Source: Ceratotherium simum simum (lineage: Eukaryota > Chordata > Mammalia > Perissodactyla > Rhinocerotidae). Taken from it: 64,000 bases of DNA. A program made the position numbers and the translations under genes. Each line of letters begins with the position of its first letter. The first letter of the stretch is position 1. The DNA is taken from positions 1,598,074-1,662,073 of the forward strand of contig NW_004454163.1 of assembly GCF_000283155.1 (NCBI RefSeq), given 5' to 3'. Below the pieces are notes generated by a model. That model ran no database searches and had not been told where the DNA came from. It worked only from the letters and a program-made list of their open reading frames with translations. This document shows, in pieces, positions 47,900-60,292 of this stretch.

Positions 47900-49696
47900 G
47901 AAACTTAGATATAGTCCCTCCTGCCCCTATTGTGTAGCAGCAACCTAATGTCCACCTGAGGAAATTATGGGGATGATAATTCAGTCAGAAGGGTAGCTTT
48001 TTTTTCTCTGCCTATTGGTTCAGGGGCATACAGAGCCCAATACAGCCAGGCAGGTCATTCATCTTCCAATTTTATGGGGCTATTTTTTTTTTTATCCTCT
48101 GGTGGGAGTATTTTGCCCTTAACAAATAAGAACTTTAAACCAGCAAAGCCTAGTTTCAGGAACGAGAAATCAAAATGAGACTGTGTCCATTCCAGTTTCA
48201 CTTGTTGGCTATGACAGAAACAACACTTCTGCCTCAAATAATAAGCTCTTTTGTTTGTTTGTTTGTTTTCCTAGTTGGACACTGGGTAAAATACTGAGTA
48301 TGCCTATTCCAACTATGAACTCTGGAAATAGCCACTACATGGGACCGTGTACAAATTAGACCTACTATAAACAGATTCACACCAAATTCTATTCATCAAA
48401 TGATCTGAATAACCCTCCAATATAATCAGTGGAACACAGTGACTTTTCTTTTCGTGTGCCCAAGGATTAGCATCAATCCAGGGAGAATGTTTACTGATCT
48501 CTGTGAAGGTGGGATAATTTCCTGTTCTTAATAATACCCAGCAGGGCCAAAGGTAGCTACAAGTCCCTTGGGGAAGGCTTGAAAGGAGATTTTTACATAT
48601 ACTCAAGGAATTATTAAAGGGATTCTTCTTTAAAGAAGAAAAGATTCTTCCTCTTCTTCAGCTTACCCTTCAATTATGGGGCTCTGGGGTAGGAACTCGT
48701 TTAGGATTAGGAACATTTTATATCTGAGAATTATTACAAAAGCTCAAGTCAGATTTCTGGTCACCAGATCTAGAGTGTTCCCAATTATATAGATACTTTC
48801 GTAAACAATACATATATTTCACTGCTAGGGAGCCCATTATTAATTAGGCACTTTCATAAATCTTTGATGTCCATGTGGTAATTGTAACTTCTTTATCTCT
48901 AAATATCAAATGGTATAACTGACTTTCATTGTTTCAGGATTCCATAATTTTTCTTTAAAATCAGGGATCCCATTTTAATAGCAATATTTCTTACATAAAC
49001 TCCATTCTTCAGAGAACAGTTACTTATAAGAACTACTCCAGGACAAGGGTATCCTCTTTACTAGTGCACAGTCATGAGTGAATGCAATGCTCAATATCTT
49101 AGTGAAGGGAGTGTGCCAATAAAGATGCATTCCTTCTCACTGGATTTCTCCCCTTATATTATGTAGGGTAAAAAACAAACATCTCGCCCTTATTGAAAGT
49201 AGGTCATAATTGAAATAAATTTTCAGTTAAACAGAAACTAAACTGTTAAAACCACGTCCAGCTGGATGAGCTAGAATATTAAATTCAGAGACTTGGGGAA
49301 GTGCACTCATACATATAAATTTGGCCCAATTCAGTACTGTACTTCTCTTTTAGTCTAGAGACCTTACCATATATCTCTATGCATGTATCACTGATTCCTG
49401 ATGAATTAGATTATCCTTCAATTTTTTTGGGAGTATATGCTTTATCCTCCCGGAGAAGACTGACCAGATCTTTCCCTTGGACATGCTGGGATCCAACTCT
49501 AGTTATAGGCCTGGATGCAATGAGGAGTAGTTCGGGGATCTTCAAAAGAATAAGTATCCTTTTGTAAGACAACAATCCTAAAATGAAGTCATTACTGAGT
49601 AGTTATGCAGGGAAGATATTTTCTGCAGACAATGGAGAGGAAAACTTGCTTCCACTAAGGAGGCTTTGGGATATTAGGGAGTTTAATAATTCCATC
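47900..49696 (-). mobile_element. possible ERV internal region, antisense (provisional)
   Basis: The sequence directly adjoins the antisense MaLR LTR on the side where the internal region of a minus-strand provirus would lie. Its text reads like a decayed ERVL/MaLR internal region, but I could not fix a protein motif in it. The frames at 48055-48237 and 48313-48606 (minus) are short and interrupted. No primer-binding-site-like TGG lies at the junction with the LTR, so it may be unrelated or truncated. Confidence 0.35.
48249..48269. repeat. (TTTG)n short tandem repeat
   Basis: About five TTTG units. Confidence 0.9.
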
Positions 49697-50042
49697 TTAG
49701 TCAATTCAGGTTGCTATAAGAGAATACCATAAATTGGGTGGCTTAAACAACAAATAATTTCTCAAAATTCTAGAAGCTAGAAGTCCAAGGTCAGGGTGCC
49801 AGTATGGTTGGGTTCTTAGTGAATGCCCTGTTCCTGGTTTACAGATGACCCTCTTCTCCATATATCCTCATGTGGCAGAGAGAGAGAAAGGGCTAGTTCT
49901 CTTTCTCTTCTTATAAGCACACTAAGCCCTTCATGGGGGCTCTAACCTCATGACCTAATTACCTCCCGAAGTCCCCACATCCAAATACCTTCACGTTAGG
50001 GCTTCAACATATGAATTTGGGGGAGCACAACACAGCCATTCC
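49697..50042 (-). mobile_element. MaLR LTR (MST/MLT1 type), antisense
   Basis: Starts TTAGTCAATTCAGGTTGCTATAAG.. and contains GAATACCATAAATTGGGTGGC, CTAACCTCATGACCTAATTACC and CCAAATACC.. in the order of an antisense MaLR LTR. The minus-strand LTR therefore runs from about 50042 to 49697. Confidence 0.8.
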
Positions 50043-51576
50043 TCCTTGAGTCCACTCAAATAATCTCATCTGAAATCTCAAGTTCCCATTCATTCCCAAG
50101 GTTAACATAAAATACATGTTGGTGTTGTGAATTAACCTTCTTCTATAATTCGGCAACCTACACAATTAGATTTGGGCTCTAATTCTTTGCAATGTTGCTC
50201 TGTGATGCCAGAAATAATTGATATTTTAATGGTTTTCGTAGAAGCTCCCTTGATCTCTATCCATTCCTTGAGCCAGTATTTCAAAATCTTGAGGTCATCA
50301 TATTTTTCTTGTGATTTCCAGCTCATTCAGAAGTAGCTATCCCATTCCATTCCATAGTATTTGTATCATCATTATGATAAGACCATATGATTATTACATC
50401 CTCTACTTGATATACCAAAATCTTGCTTTCATCTCAAGCAATCTCAGTTAATAATTTATCTTTTTTTATACTGGGTTTCCTGGAAAAAGACTCTGAGCAG
50501 AGCTGAGTGTGCAGGATATTTATTAAGGAGTGTCTTTAAATTATATACCTTAAGGGGGAGGAGAAGGACAAAAAGATATTTTGAACCATGAAGCAAGGCT
50601 AATGCAGCCTTGATCAACTACATGAGGAAACTCTGGAACTAGAATGGCCTTTCAGAGTTGTTCCAAATTGGGCTAAGATAGTTAGGCCTTTATATACCCT
50701 TTTGGATAAGTCACTGGATGTCAGCTACCCATGGAAATGGTATAACCATTTACACAGTAATTATCTGCAGCTGAAGTAATCCAAGAAGGGGCTGAGAACT
50801 AAAAGCTATTTTCAAATAGAATTCCTAGAAGCTGGGCATACCCTTCACGGAAGGGACTCTAGAATACACACCACGACGTCCACCATATTGAGTTTTCTAC
50901 CTGAAACTACATCATCATTGTGATGTGAGAAACCCAATTTCAGAATCCTATTTTGAAGGTCTACCTCCAGAGACCACTTCAGGTACCAACAAATGTACCA
51001 GTAAGGATCCAACCAGGAAAACATAAACCATTTTATGATTTGAAGTCCACTGGTCATGCAAATGATTGAAAAGCTGTCAAGTCAGAGGACTAGGAGACAA
51101 TGAAGTGGGTGATAACTAGAGATTACTAATACTTCTAGTCTAGAGAAAAAAGGGAGAAAGTGAGTTAGCATAGCCTGGGGACCAGAGTCATCCACTGCAA
51201 GATGGAACCATAGCAGGCCTGTTTACTGGGACATGGAGGCACAAAGGAGACATTGTCTCTGCTGTTGGTGCTTCCAGAGGTAAAGAGGGAGAAAAATGCC
51301 CCAAATTCCCCTACCATCCTGTTCTTCCACCTTTGCTACTGCCTCTCATTCACTGATTCCTTCTGTGAGCCATACACCACAGGACTCTGGGAAACACACA
51401 CTAAAGGCCCACAACCCACTTCCCCAGCATATGTAGAAGAGCAAAGGATGGCTCTGAGGACAAATAGGCCAAGTATCAGCAAAAAGTGCCTTAAAAGTAT
51501 CTAAATGTTAACACTGAAAATCAGCCATAAAAGTATGGTTAAATGATTCAAGTGTTTTACAATTCTACAACATGCT

Positions 51577-51617
51577 ATGCATATATATAAATATATATGC
51601 ATTAAATATATATGCAT
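51577..51617. repeat. AT-rich palindrome plus 15-base tandem repeat
   Basis: Arms ATGCATATATAT (51577-51588) and ATATATATGCAT (51591-51602) are a perfect 12-base inverted repeat around AA. TAAATATATATGCAT occurs twice in tandem (51588-51602 and 51603-51617). Confidence 0.95.
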
Positions 51618-52054
51618 GGGATTCAGCTATACTTTCAAAATTGTTTTCCCAATAGTACATAAATAAAACTCTGCCATTTTGAAACACAGCCAGCATTAAA
51701 TAGAACATTATTGGAGTTCTATGTTCCACTTGGGATATAAACGAAGAACATGGAGAGAGCTCAGAAAAGAGATACATAAAATAACTAAAGTTGATGTAAG
51801 TTTTATAAGATGAGTCAAAGTTACTAGATTTATACATAATGTGAGATTTAATAACTATGAGGATATTGTATGAGACTTAGTGGAACAGCTCCTGTAATTT
51901 CATAGAGAATTAGAAGATAAAGAAGAGCTTTACTTTTTAGAACGTGGAGACAAACCACAGAGGAATATGTCTTCATGGTTTTTAAAAGGTGATCTGGGCG
52001 GACCCCCTGCTTTTTATGCAGGTAAGGAATTGTTCCCATTGAACAATGACAGTA

Positions 52055-52125
52055 GTGATGCTCAAGAAACTAAGTGATTCACTCAAGGCCTTGCAGCTAG
52101 TAACAAAGAAGAATACACTTTGGCT
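52055..52125 (-). mobile_element. MIR fragment, antisense
   Basis: GATGCTCAAGAAACTAAGTG..CTCAAGGCCTTGCAGCTAGT is the antisense MIR core. Confidence 0.6.
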
Positions 52126-52465
52126 TCCTAAAGAACTGCTCCTAATTTTATATTTTCTCTTGTTAAAATATACGACTTGTTTATAAATGCAATTTTCCGC
52201 ATGGGGGAAAAAATTTATAAAAAGAAATAGAGAATGCAGAGCAATGTGTAAAAATAAACTAAAATCATCTGCCCAGCAATAGACATGGTTACCATTTTGG
52301 TATAATTCCTGTCAGTTATTTTGACCATACATACTTTACTTTCATGTGTTTTGGATCATGGTGCATGTATGGTTTCATATCAGCTTTTATTGTTACGCAC
52401 AAGAGTGTGACCTCTGACTAACTCAAGAAATTTAATAGTTTTCTAAACATCATTTTAACAGGAGC

Positions 52466-52810
52466 ATGTATTAGCTAGGATAATTAATGTTAGCTGCTGC
52501 AACTGAAAAATCCTTAAATCTCTGTGACTTAACACAATAAAGATTTACCTATGTGTCACTTAGGTACAGTCTAATGGTGTTCAGGTGGCCCACCTACTTG
52601 GTGGCTGCACCATATGAAACACCTGACCTCCGAGGTTATCATAATGGGGATGAAAGCCATTGAGGGACATATTGTCTCTTATCTGCTTCAAACCAAAAAC
52701 GTGCCACACTTCACTTCTGCTCAGAGAAATTAGGCCAGAACAACTCACCTAGCCCCAACTTCATTAAATGAGAAGCTGGTAGATGTAAGGGTGTACCTTA
52801 AACATTTGGT
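52466..52810 (-). mobile_element. old interspersed repeat, antisense, LTR- or MER-like
   Basis: Phrases TAGCTGCTGCAACTGAAAAATCC, CTGTGACTTAACACAATAAAG and CACTTCTGCTCAGAGAAATTAGGCC fit a common mammalian repeat that I recognise but cannot name. Confidence 0.4.
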
Positions 52811-52984
52811 AAATGCTAACAGTTTCCATTAGTACGTGACATTCAGTTTTTGGCAATACCAATCCTACTCTTAAATCTTTGGGAAAAAAATATATATAAA
52901 TTTTAGCTTCTTTGACATTCTTTTTTCTTTAAGTTGCCCCCTTCCTCCCTTGCTACCTCAAATTCCACTCTTCACAATCACCCA

Positions 52985-53430
52985 AGTACACATTTAAAAG
53001 TTATAAATCAGATTATGTCACTCTCCTGTTTAAAAACTAACTAAAGACTGGCCAGGGTACTTTAAAAACTCAATCCTCTTTTTTTTAAGGGTCAACAGCC
53101 ATGACTGTTGCCTCCTTACCTATGTGACTCCACCCCATATTACTCTACACATTGCCTTCCGTGTTGTAGTCATGTTGACCTTTATTTATTCTCTTCTCAC
53201 ATACACCCTGCTAACTACAGCCTTAAGGATTTATACTAGTTATTCTCTTTATTTAATATGTTCATCTCGTGATTATTACATGGCTGGCTATATTTTGACA
53301 CATCACACAGAGAATATATTTTTCTGCCAAAACTCTCTGTAATCAAACAAGAGCATTCTCTATAGCCATTCACTTGCTGTCATATCACCTTATTGGAATT
53401 CTCTACAAAAATTTCCCTATTTACTTTTAG
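52985..53430 (+). mobile_element. L2 fragment, sense
   Basis: ATCAGATTATGTCACTCTCC followed by CTGTTTAAAAACTAACTAAAG is the L2 sense phrase. Later text (CACATTGCCTTCCGTG.., TAGCCATTCACTTGCTGTC) keeps L2 order. Confidence 0.6.
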
Positions 53431-53687
53431 ATTTATGAGGTTAATTTTTTAAATTTCTCTTCTGCAGTGATTAATTGTAAAAACCATGTTCTTATTCTGG
53501 TTTTTCAAGATGATTGTCCTGTTTTCCAATTTTGTAGTATTAGATTTAATGCACTATACATAGTTTTTCTCTTATTGTCTTTGAAAATCTCAAGATTAAA
53601 CAAAAATAGACATAACCCTTACAGATGTTGGAAACAAGTAGTCCAATCTCAGTAATGAAGCACTTTTGAGGAAACATAGTCCAGACC

Positions 53688-53715
53688 AAAAAAATAAATA
53701 AATAAAAATAAAAAT
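53688..53715. repeat. (AAAT)n tandem repeat
   Basis: AAATAAATAAATAAAAATAAAAA type run. Confidence 0.9.
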
Positions 53716-54129
53716 TCCAACATATACTTTCTTTTCCTGAAAAATATTAAAATTGATATCATCCGTATATCTAAGTAACATTTCTATTAAGCCCTCTTTT
53801 TCTATTTTTCCCAGCTGTCCTTGCTCTGATTCTATGTCTCTCATTTTTCATCCCCCAAATATCTTTTTCTCTTTCTCTCCCTATTTACCTATACATTTCT
53901 TTCCTTTGTTCTTCCAATTTTTATGTTTTTTCTTCTCCCCTATGACTCCAATTGGTGCTTTGAAAAATCTAAGAAACTATCTGGAAAAGGCACATCCTTT
54001 TTATAATTTGAAAAGAAATTTACTCTGCAATTAGTCAGGTTAAAATTCTTACAGTCATCTTCAACATTGTTTTTTGTTTCCCTTACATTATACAGCAAAT
54101 TTTTGATGAATTCTGTTGGCATTACTTAA

Positions 54130-54620
54130 AATATTTTTTTAACTTAGAATAATTTTAGATTTACATAAAAGTTACAAAGAGTGGAGAGAGTTCTTGTATA
54201 CCCCTTCACCTATTTCCCCAAATGTTAACATCTTACATTATCATGGTACATTTATCAAAACTAAAAATCATCACTGGAACAATATTATTAATTAAACTAT
54301 AGGCTTTATATGGATTATTCCAGATTTTGCACTAATGCCATTTTTCTCTCCCAGGATCCAATCCAGGACCTCATATTGCATTTAGTCATCATTTCTCCTT
54401 AATTTTCTCAGATCTATGACAGTTTCTTAGTCTTCCCTTGTTTTTCATGACTTTTGAGGAATACTAGTCAGATATTTTACAAAATGTCCCTCAATTTGGG
54501 TTTGTCTGATGTTTTGTCATGGTTAGACTGGGGTTCTCAGGTCTGGGGAAGAAGAGCACAGAAGTGAAGCGTCCTTCTCATTAAATCATATTAGGATGGA
54601 GGGGATGCGATACTTTTCAA
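54130..54620 (-). mobile_element. L1 3' UTR (L1M type), antisense, second copy
   Basis: Opens with ACTTAGAATAATTTTAGATTTACA and follows the copy at 14545 (AACATCTTACATTATCATGG.., ..CCAGGATCCAATCCAGGACC.., ..GTTAGACTGGGGTTCTCAGG), clearly diverged. Confidence 0.78.
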
Positions 54621-54649
54621 ATGTATCTAGAATCAAATCTCTTCATCTC

Positions 54650-55372
54650 ATCTCTGTTACTATCAGGACTTTTGTCTGGGCTACTTCTGTCTTTCTCCCG
54701 TATCATTATAATATCCTCCTAAAGGCTTCCCTGCTTCCCCGCACCCCCCTCATTTATGATGTATTAACAAAATAGCAACCAAGAGTCTTCATTTTAAAGG
54801 ATTAGTCAGACCACGTCATCCTTCGACTCAAATGCCTCTTAGAGTTTTCCATCTGACTCATAGTTATACGTATAGATGTTACTATAGTCAAAAGTGTGCT
54901 CCAAATCCCGGCTCCTCAAACCCCCACCTCTCTGAATGTGTGTTCTTATGCCCTTTTTTCTCACTTTACTCAGCCACACTGGCCGCCTTGCTTTTACAGA
55001 CACAGTAAGTAAGCTCCCACTTCAGGACTCTGAATGCTCTTTTGTTAATTGCAGATGCTCCTCTTTCAGAAATGCCCATGGTTTGTACCCCTCCCCCCTT
55101 TAGGTCTCTGCTTAATGTCACTTTCTCAGTGATATCTTCGATGACTCCTCTATTTAAAACAATGTCTCCCCCCCCACACCCACTTTCTACCTTTTCCTGT
55201 TTAACTCTTGCATCATAACACTCACATTCTGTGTTTACTTGCTTATTTTGTGTTTTGTATGTCTCTCTCCACTAAAATATAAGCTTCATGAAAGTACAAA
55301 TTTTGATTGTGGTATCTTCAGTGCCTGGTATATAAAAAGAACTCATTAAATATTAGTTAAACGAATATATGG
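54650..55372 (+). mobile_element. L2 LINE 3' part, sense
   Basis: Runs from L2 body text (GGATTAGTCAGACCACGTCATCC, CAGCCACACTGGCC) to the typical L2 terminus: CACTAAAATATAAGCTTCATG.., ..CAGTGCCTGGTATATAAAAA.., ..CATTAAATATTAGTTAAACG. A C run lies at 55171-55178. Confidence 0.8.
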
Positions 55373-55393
55373 CCTGGGAGAGGAGATGTTGAG

Positions 55394-55417
55394 TTTTGCT
55401 TTGTTTTGTTTTGTTTT
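55394..55417. repeat. (TTTTG)n tandem repeat
   Basis: Several TTTTG units. Confidence 0.88.
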
Positions 55418-55854
55418 TTTGACTCTCTGTTCATCTAATTTCCTCTCTTCTCTGTATCTGATGGATGGTTTGATATGCATAGGTCCAAGTACAATTCCCA
55501 TTATCTCCCTTAATGCAGCACTACTCTAATGATCTAGAATGGTCTCCTAGCCCCTCTGCCTGTCTCTCGGGCATTCCATGAATAGAATGTATTTAAAACT
55601 AAATGCTCAACCATAGTGCTCTTTTTGTTTTCCCTCTACTTCTCCACTACACTTATACCATCCACACAACACTTCATTAAGAAGTCTGCATATGACAGAA
55701 TGAAATGTGTCACCTGCCATCCTCTCTTCTTTCTTCACTATTGTTTCCTCAGAGTTATAGTCTATGAATAAACTTTTTAAAAACTAGAGAGGATAGAGAT
55801 TAGTACTATGCCTGCCTTAAAACACAGCACCAACACTGCCCCACAATGATTTTC

Positions 55855-55998
55855 ACACCTCAGTGTGCAACTGAAGCAGCTTGTGTCTCTATGAAAGATG
55901 TGTATCTCTAAGCCACACAATACATAAGATTTAGGAGGTCTCAATAATGCTCATGAGTCCGAATTTTAACAAACACTCCCAAGTAAATCTGATGTTAA
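55855..55998 (+). mobile_element. MER5-type hAT remnant
   Basis: TCAGTGTGCAACTGAAGCAGC at the left, then GATTTAGGAGGTCTC and TTTTAACAAACACTCCCAAG, in MER5A order. Partial. Confidence 0.5.
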
Positions 55999-57639
55999 GA
56001 GGTTTACTGGTATATAACTATAATAGGAGGAGAGTTGAAAGCAAGTTCCAAAAGTATGAGACAATTTCTTACCGTGGAAATGCATTATCGGTCATTTTCT
56101 TTTACTCCATTGGGTTTATAATTGATATAATTCCTTCCAAATTCAAATAACAATTTCCTTCAGACTTAGCCACTGGTGGTTTAGTGTTGTGAGTGTTCAT
56201 TTTAATATGTGTGTGCTTGTTTGTATGTGAGAACATGCACACATGTGAGTACATTTGTGTCCATGTATTCTTGTGTGTATGCAACTACATGCGTATATGT
56301 CTTTGCACGTCTGTCTTTGTGTGCATGTGTATCTGTGTGTGCTTTGTATTTACAGGTATTTTCATTAACATTTGAGAAAGAATATTAAAGATGCTATTTT
56401 AATTTGAATGCCCAAATATTTTTAATGAAAAATGATATATAACATTCAGAAATAAATCTAACACAGACAAGTATCTAACCTGGCTTTAAATCAAGCTGAG
56501 TAGACTGTGATATAACTTTTTAGCATGGTTTTTTTAATGACATAAAAGATACTCTTGTTTCCTCTAGGCACCAATATAAAATAAAGCCCAAAATATGCTA
56601 TTTTGAAGATTGTTTTAAACAACAAAAATCTTCCTAGTGAAATCATGTTAGTTTTAATGATATTGTATTGGGAAATATAATAAACAATGGTGTTATGTAT
56701 CAGGTAGCTTGTTCAAAATGACTTGGCTGTTTAAATGACATTACAAATTAAAGCTAATTGACACAGAAAATGAAACTACATAATCATTAAATATAGTCAT
56801 AATTTGACTGGTATTTAGTCTCAGAATAGTGTTTTGTGGGCAATCTGAAGAAACCTTGTAATATAATTTTAAAATGGAAACTAAAGTATAGACTGTGAAA
56901 AAAAAAAGGAAAAAATAATGAAGACACAGTTGACCAGTTTGGATTGCTACTTAAAATCCTCATCCTCCCTTCTCTTTTTCCAGCACATGCTGAAAAATCA
57001 GGCTGGCAAAGTCTAATGCAGAGTCATTTTCATCTGCTCATTTTATTTCTATTGCCAATTATCCTTAATTATTTAAAACTTTTTTTCAGTGTGTAATGGA
57101 TACTGAAATGTTAGTATGCTCATTAAACTGAAACTCTAGATAGAGCAATAGATTCTGATAAGCACTGGTTTGTTATAGGTCTGAAATTTCAAGTATTCCT
57201 TATTCTATTAACTTTGAATTCATACTGCACAAAACATTTACTCAGAATTAATAACTATTATTTTTTAAAGCCAAAGAGCCCTCACAAAATGACTTAAATA
57301 ATAAAAAATGTAAGAATAATGTAAATTAGCTTCCATGAAGGACAATCAGACCAAATTTGCCCTCCTGTGAAAGCAGCACACATTTAGAAGGAAGCAAGAT
57401 CCTTCATACGTTGCCATTAAATCTTTTGTTAGTTCTCCCTTACTACAGAAGTGTGCGCTGTCCATATCCCAGTAAACTGACATCAGCTGATAAAAGCTAT
57501 GATAAATGATAAATCCATATACAGAGCATCCTGAAGTTTAAAGATAATATTGCAGATGTGAATATACATGTTTGTATCCACTTATAGTCAAAATCCAACT
57601 AAATATTTCCAGGATTTCCTTTTCTAGATGACTTCAGGT
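55999..57639. other. repeat-poor AT-rich block, possible conserved elements
   Basis: Contains a degenerate TG-rich microsatellite at 56195-56352, then text from 56380 to 57080 without recognisable repeats and with cores such as AATTAAAGCTAATTG and TTAATTATTTAAAAC. No coding potential seen. Conservation is inferred from appearance only. Confidence 0.3.
56195..56352. repeat. degenerate (TG)n / (CA)n-rich tract
   Basis: Many TGTGTG units mixed with TGTAT, CATGT and GTGCATG over about 158 bases. The frames at 56193-56375 (plus) and 56102-56284 (minus) are simple products of it. Confidence 0.85.
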
Positions 57640-58010
57640 TAGTATTAGCCATTAGAGACATTCTGCATTAGATTTGGAAGAACAAGTACAGGCGTATCTC
57701 TATGGCAATGGGCAACAATTTCATCTGCCAGCCACCCACAGCATCAAGGTAGGAGGCGATGGAAGACAATTCTAGCATGTCCTTGCATGTTCCAGTGGTC
57801 CTCTTGGGTTCCAGTTTATCTTTGTTCTTCTGCACATTCAACTTTCCTTCCTAACTGCCAATCCAGCTGTTCTATAGTGACTTCAGGCTCAATACTAGAT
57901 GCAGAAACACCAGCTTGCAGAGGGTGCTCCACCATTTACCACAATTGTGGAAGGTCTGAGCCCTATAAAAACTCCTTATGTTAAAAACCAATGGTAGTTT
58001 GGCTTCTCTG
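57640..58010 (+). mobile_element. LTR-like old repeat, sense (uncertain)
   Basis: CATTTACCACAATTGTGGAAGG and CCTATAAAAACTCCTTATG, with a CTGCCAATCCAGCTG..CAATACTAGATGC centre, resemble the 3' half of an old LTR. Family unknown. Confidence 0.4.
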
Positions 58011-58299
58011 ATCAAAGTTTGACTGATTCACCTGCCATCCTCCCTTTCTCTGGAAGCTACTAGAAGATATGCCCTAGTAGGATAAGAAAGTACATGTGAG
58101 GAAGACATGAAATCCCTAAAATGAGGATCCAATGATAAGGAGTCCATAATATGGATGAAGTGAAATCCTAGAATAATAGATCTTCAGAAAATCCAAACAG
58201 CAAATAGTATACATTGAAATATAAGAACAAAAGACCGTAATAGAAATATCTCCAGTATAAAGGAATCAGATATCTCATGTTGTTGAATACCTTGAAGGG

Positions 58300-59765
58300 G
58301 GAAATTTTCTGTATTGGCAAAAAGATTTAGGATCAATTATTAATAGCATGTTTAGAAAATTAAACAAAACATAAAGTGAAAGCGAATGGGCAGGAAATAA
58401 TTCTTGTTCTTCCCACATGCAAAATACATTCCATCCTGACATCCCCAAAGTCTTAACCCATTCCAGCATCAACTAAGTTCAAAATCTTATCTAAGTATAA
58501 TTAACTCAAAAGCAAAAGATCCAAAATCTCATATAATAAATCATGTAAGTCAGATATTTGTGAGATTATAGGTATGCTTAACCATGAGGCAAAATTTCTC
58601 TCCATCTATATACCTGTGAAACCTAGAAAAAAATTATGTTTCCAAGATACAATGGTAGGACAAACATCGGACAGACATTTCTACTCTGAAGAAGAGAAAA
58701 TAGAAGAAATAAAGGAGTCACTGGTCTAAAGCAAGTTTGCAATGCAATAGGCAGAATTCCATTAGATTTCCAGACCTGAGAATAACCCTCTGCAGTTTGA
58801 TGCTCTGTCCTCGAGGCCTGCTGGGGTGGCAACTCTGCCCTCTTAGCCCACCAGGCAGTGCTCCCAGGCCTCTACATTCATCACTCTACTTTGGGAGTAA
58901 GTTTCCTTCATTTTGTCCCATCTCAGTCTCTCTCAGTCCAGGCTGGCAGTCCTTCTGTGGTTACAAAATTCTCAAAAACCTTGTCAGTCTTTCCTGTAAT
59001 TCATGAAGGTACAAGCCAGCAAACAAGAGAGTCCTCCACAGATTTTTCCTGAATAACTGCATCATTATTCCTGGCTTTTGCTGAGAAGGTTGATTGGATC
59101 CATGAGTCACACATCTAATCTCTTTAGCAAAAGTTTGTCCAGCTACACTCTTGGCCCTGCTTTTAGAGTATGCTATCAAGATAGGCTGAGAATATTCCAA
59201 AACATTAAATGCTGGTTTGTTTTTTCTTAACAATTCCTTCCTTAATTTATCTTTTTCCTCTCACTTTTTACTATAAGCAGTAAGGAGAAACAAGGCTGCA
59301 CCTTCCACACTTTGCTTGGAAATCTTCTCAGCTAATGACTAAGTACATTACTTATAAATTCTACTTTTCAGCCAACAGAAGAAGCCAATTCAGCTAAGTT
59401 CTCTGCCACTTTACAACAAGGATCATCCTTCCTCCAGTGTCTAATAACAAGTTCCTCAATTCCTTCTACGACTTCACCAGAAACATCTTTAATGTTCATA
59501 TTTACAGCAACATTTTGTTCATGACAAAAATATGTATTCTCTAGGATAATAGAAACTTTTTCTACTGGTCTCCTCTGTTCTTTTTGAGCCCTCACCAGAA
59601 TTGCCTATGACGTCAATATTTCTACGAATAGGTTCTTCAACGCAATCTAGCCTTATTCTCTATTAAGTGCCTCAAAAATCTTAGGCTGCTGCCCAATTCT
59701 CAAATTCAAGACACTTCCACACTTTTAGGTATTTCTTAGAGAAGATCCCACTCTCTGGTACCAAA
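58300..59765 (-). mobile_element. MaLR provirus internal region, antisense
   Basis: Read on the minus strand from 59763, the sequence begins TGGTACCAGAGAGTGGGATC, placed exactly where a primer-binding-site region should sit after the 5' LTR. The 59280-59760 segment follows MaLR (THE1/MST/MLT1) internal sequence well; the 58300-59000 part is more decayed. MaLR elements have no complete polymerase and spread with help from ERVL. All frames are short and broken, so nothing is encoded. No 3' LTR is seen to the left, so the copy is truncated. Confidence 0.78.
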
Positions 59766-60230
59766 ATCTGGATTAGTTTTAGAAGGCTACTGTAACAAAA
59801 TACCACAAACAAGATGGCTTAAAACAACAGAAATGTACTGTCTCACAGTTCTGGAAACTAGAGGTCTGACATCACTATGTCAGCAGGATTTTGCTCCCTC
59901 TGGAACCTGTAGGGGAGAATCCTTCCTTGCTACTTCCTAGATTCTGGTGGAAGCCATCAATAATTGACATTCCTTGTAGACCCATCACTCCAATCTCTGC
60001 CTCTGTTGTCATTGCCATCTCCCTGTATGTCTCTATGTTCAAATTTCCCTCTTGTTATAAGGACACCAATAATATTGGATTAAGGCCTACCGTAATGAAC
60101 TCATCTTAACTTGACTATATCTGCAAAGAGTTTCTTTTCAAAGAAAATAGTTCAAGGTACTGGGGGTTAGGACTTCGATATATCTTTTTTTTTGTAGGAC
60201 ACAAACCCGTAAGTTGAAAACATTCAACTT
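59766..60230 (-). mobile_element. MaLR LTR (MLT1-like), 5' LTR of the antisense provirus
   Basis: The left edge GGATTAGTTTTAGAAGGC, then CTGTAACAAAATACCACAAAC and GGCTTAAAACAACAG, are the antisense 3' end of a MaLR LTR. The other end lies near GGACACAAACCCGTAAG. Its position next to the primer-binding-site-like motif makes it the 5' LTR of the minus-strand element. Confidence 0.78.
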
Positions 60231-60292
60231 CAATTAAGACATACCTAGAATCTAGTACCTTTCAGTTCTACTTTTGTGGCTGTTTAAACCAT

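Larger units (their letters stand above)
50043..52465. other. unclassified, with LTR-like patches
   Basis: 50043-50460 continues with text that might be ERV-derived. 50470-50840 (CTGGGTTTCCTGGAAAAAGACTC.., CAGGATATTTATTAAGG) and 50990-51060 look like antisense LTR pieces. A MIR antisense scrap lies at 52055-52125 (CAAGGCCTTGCAGCTAGTAA). No gene is supported. Confidence 0.35.
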
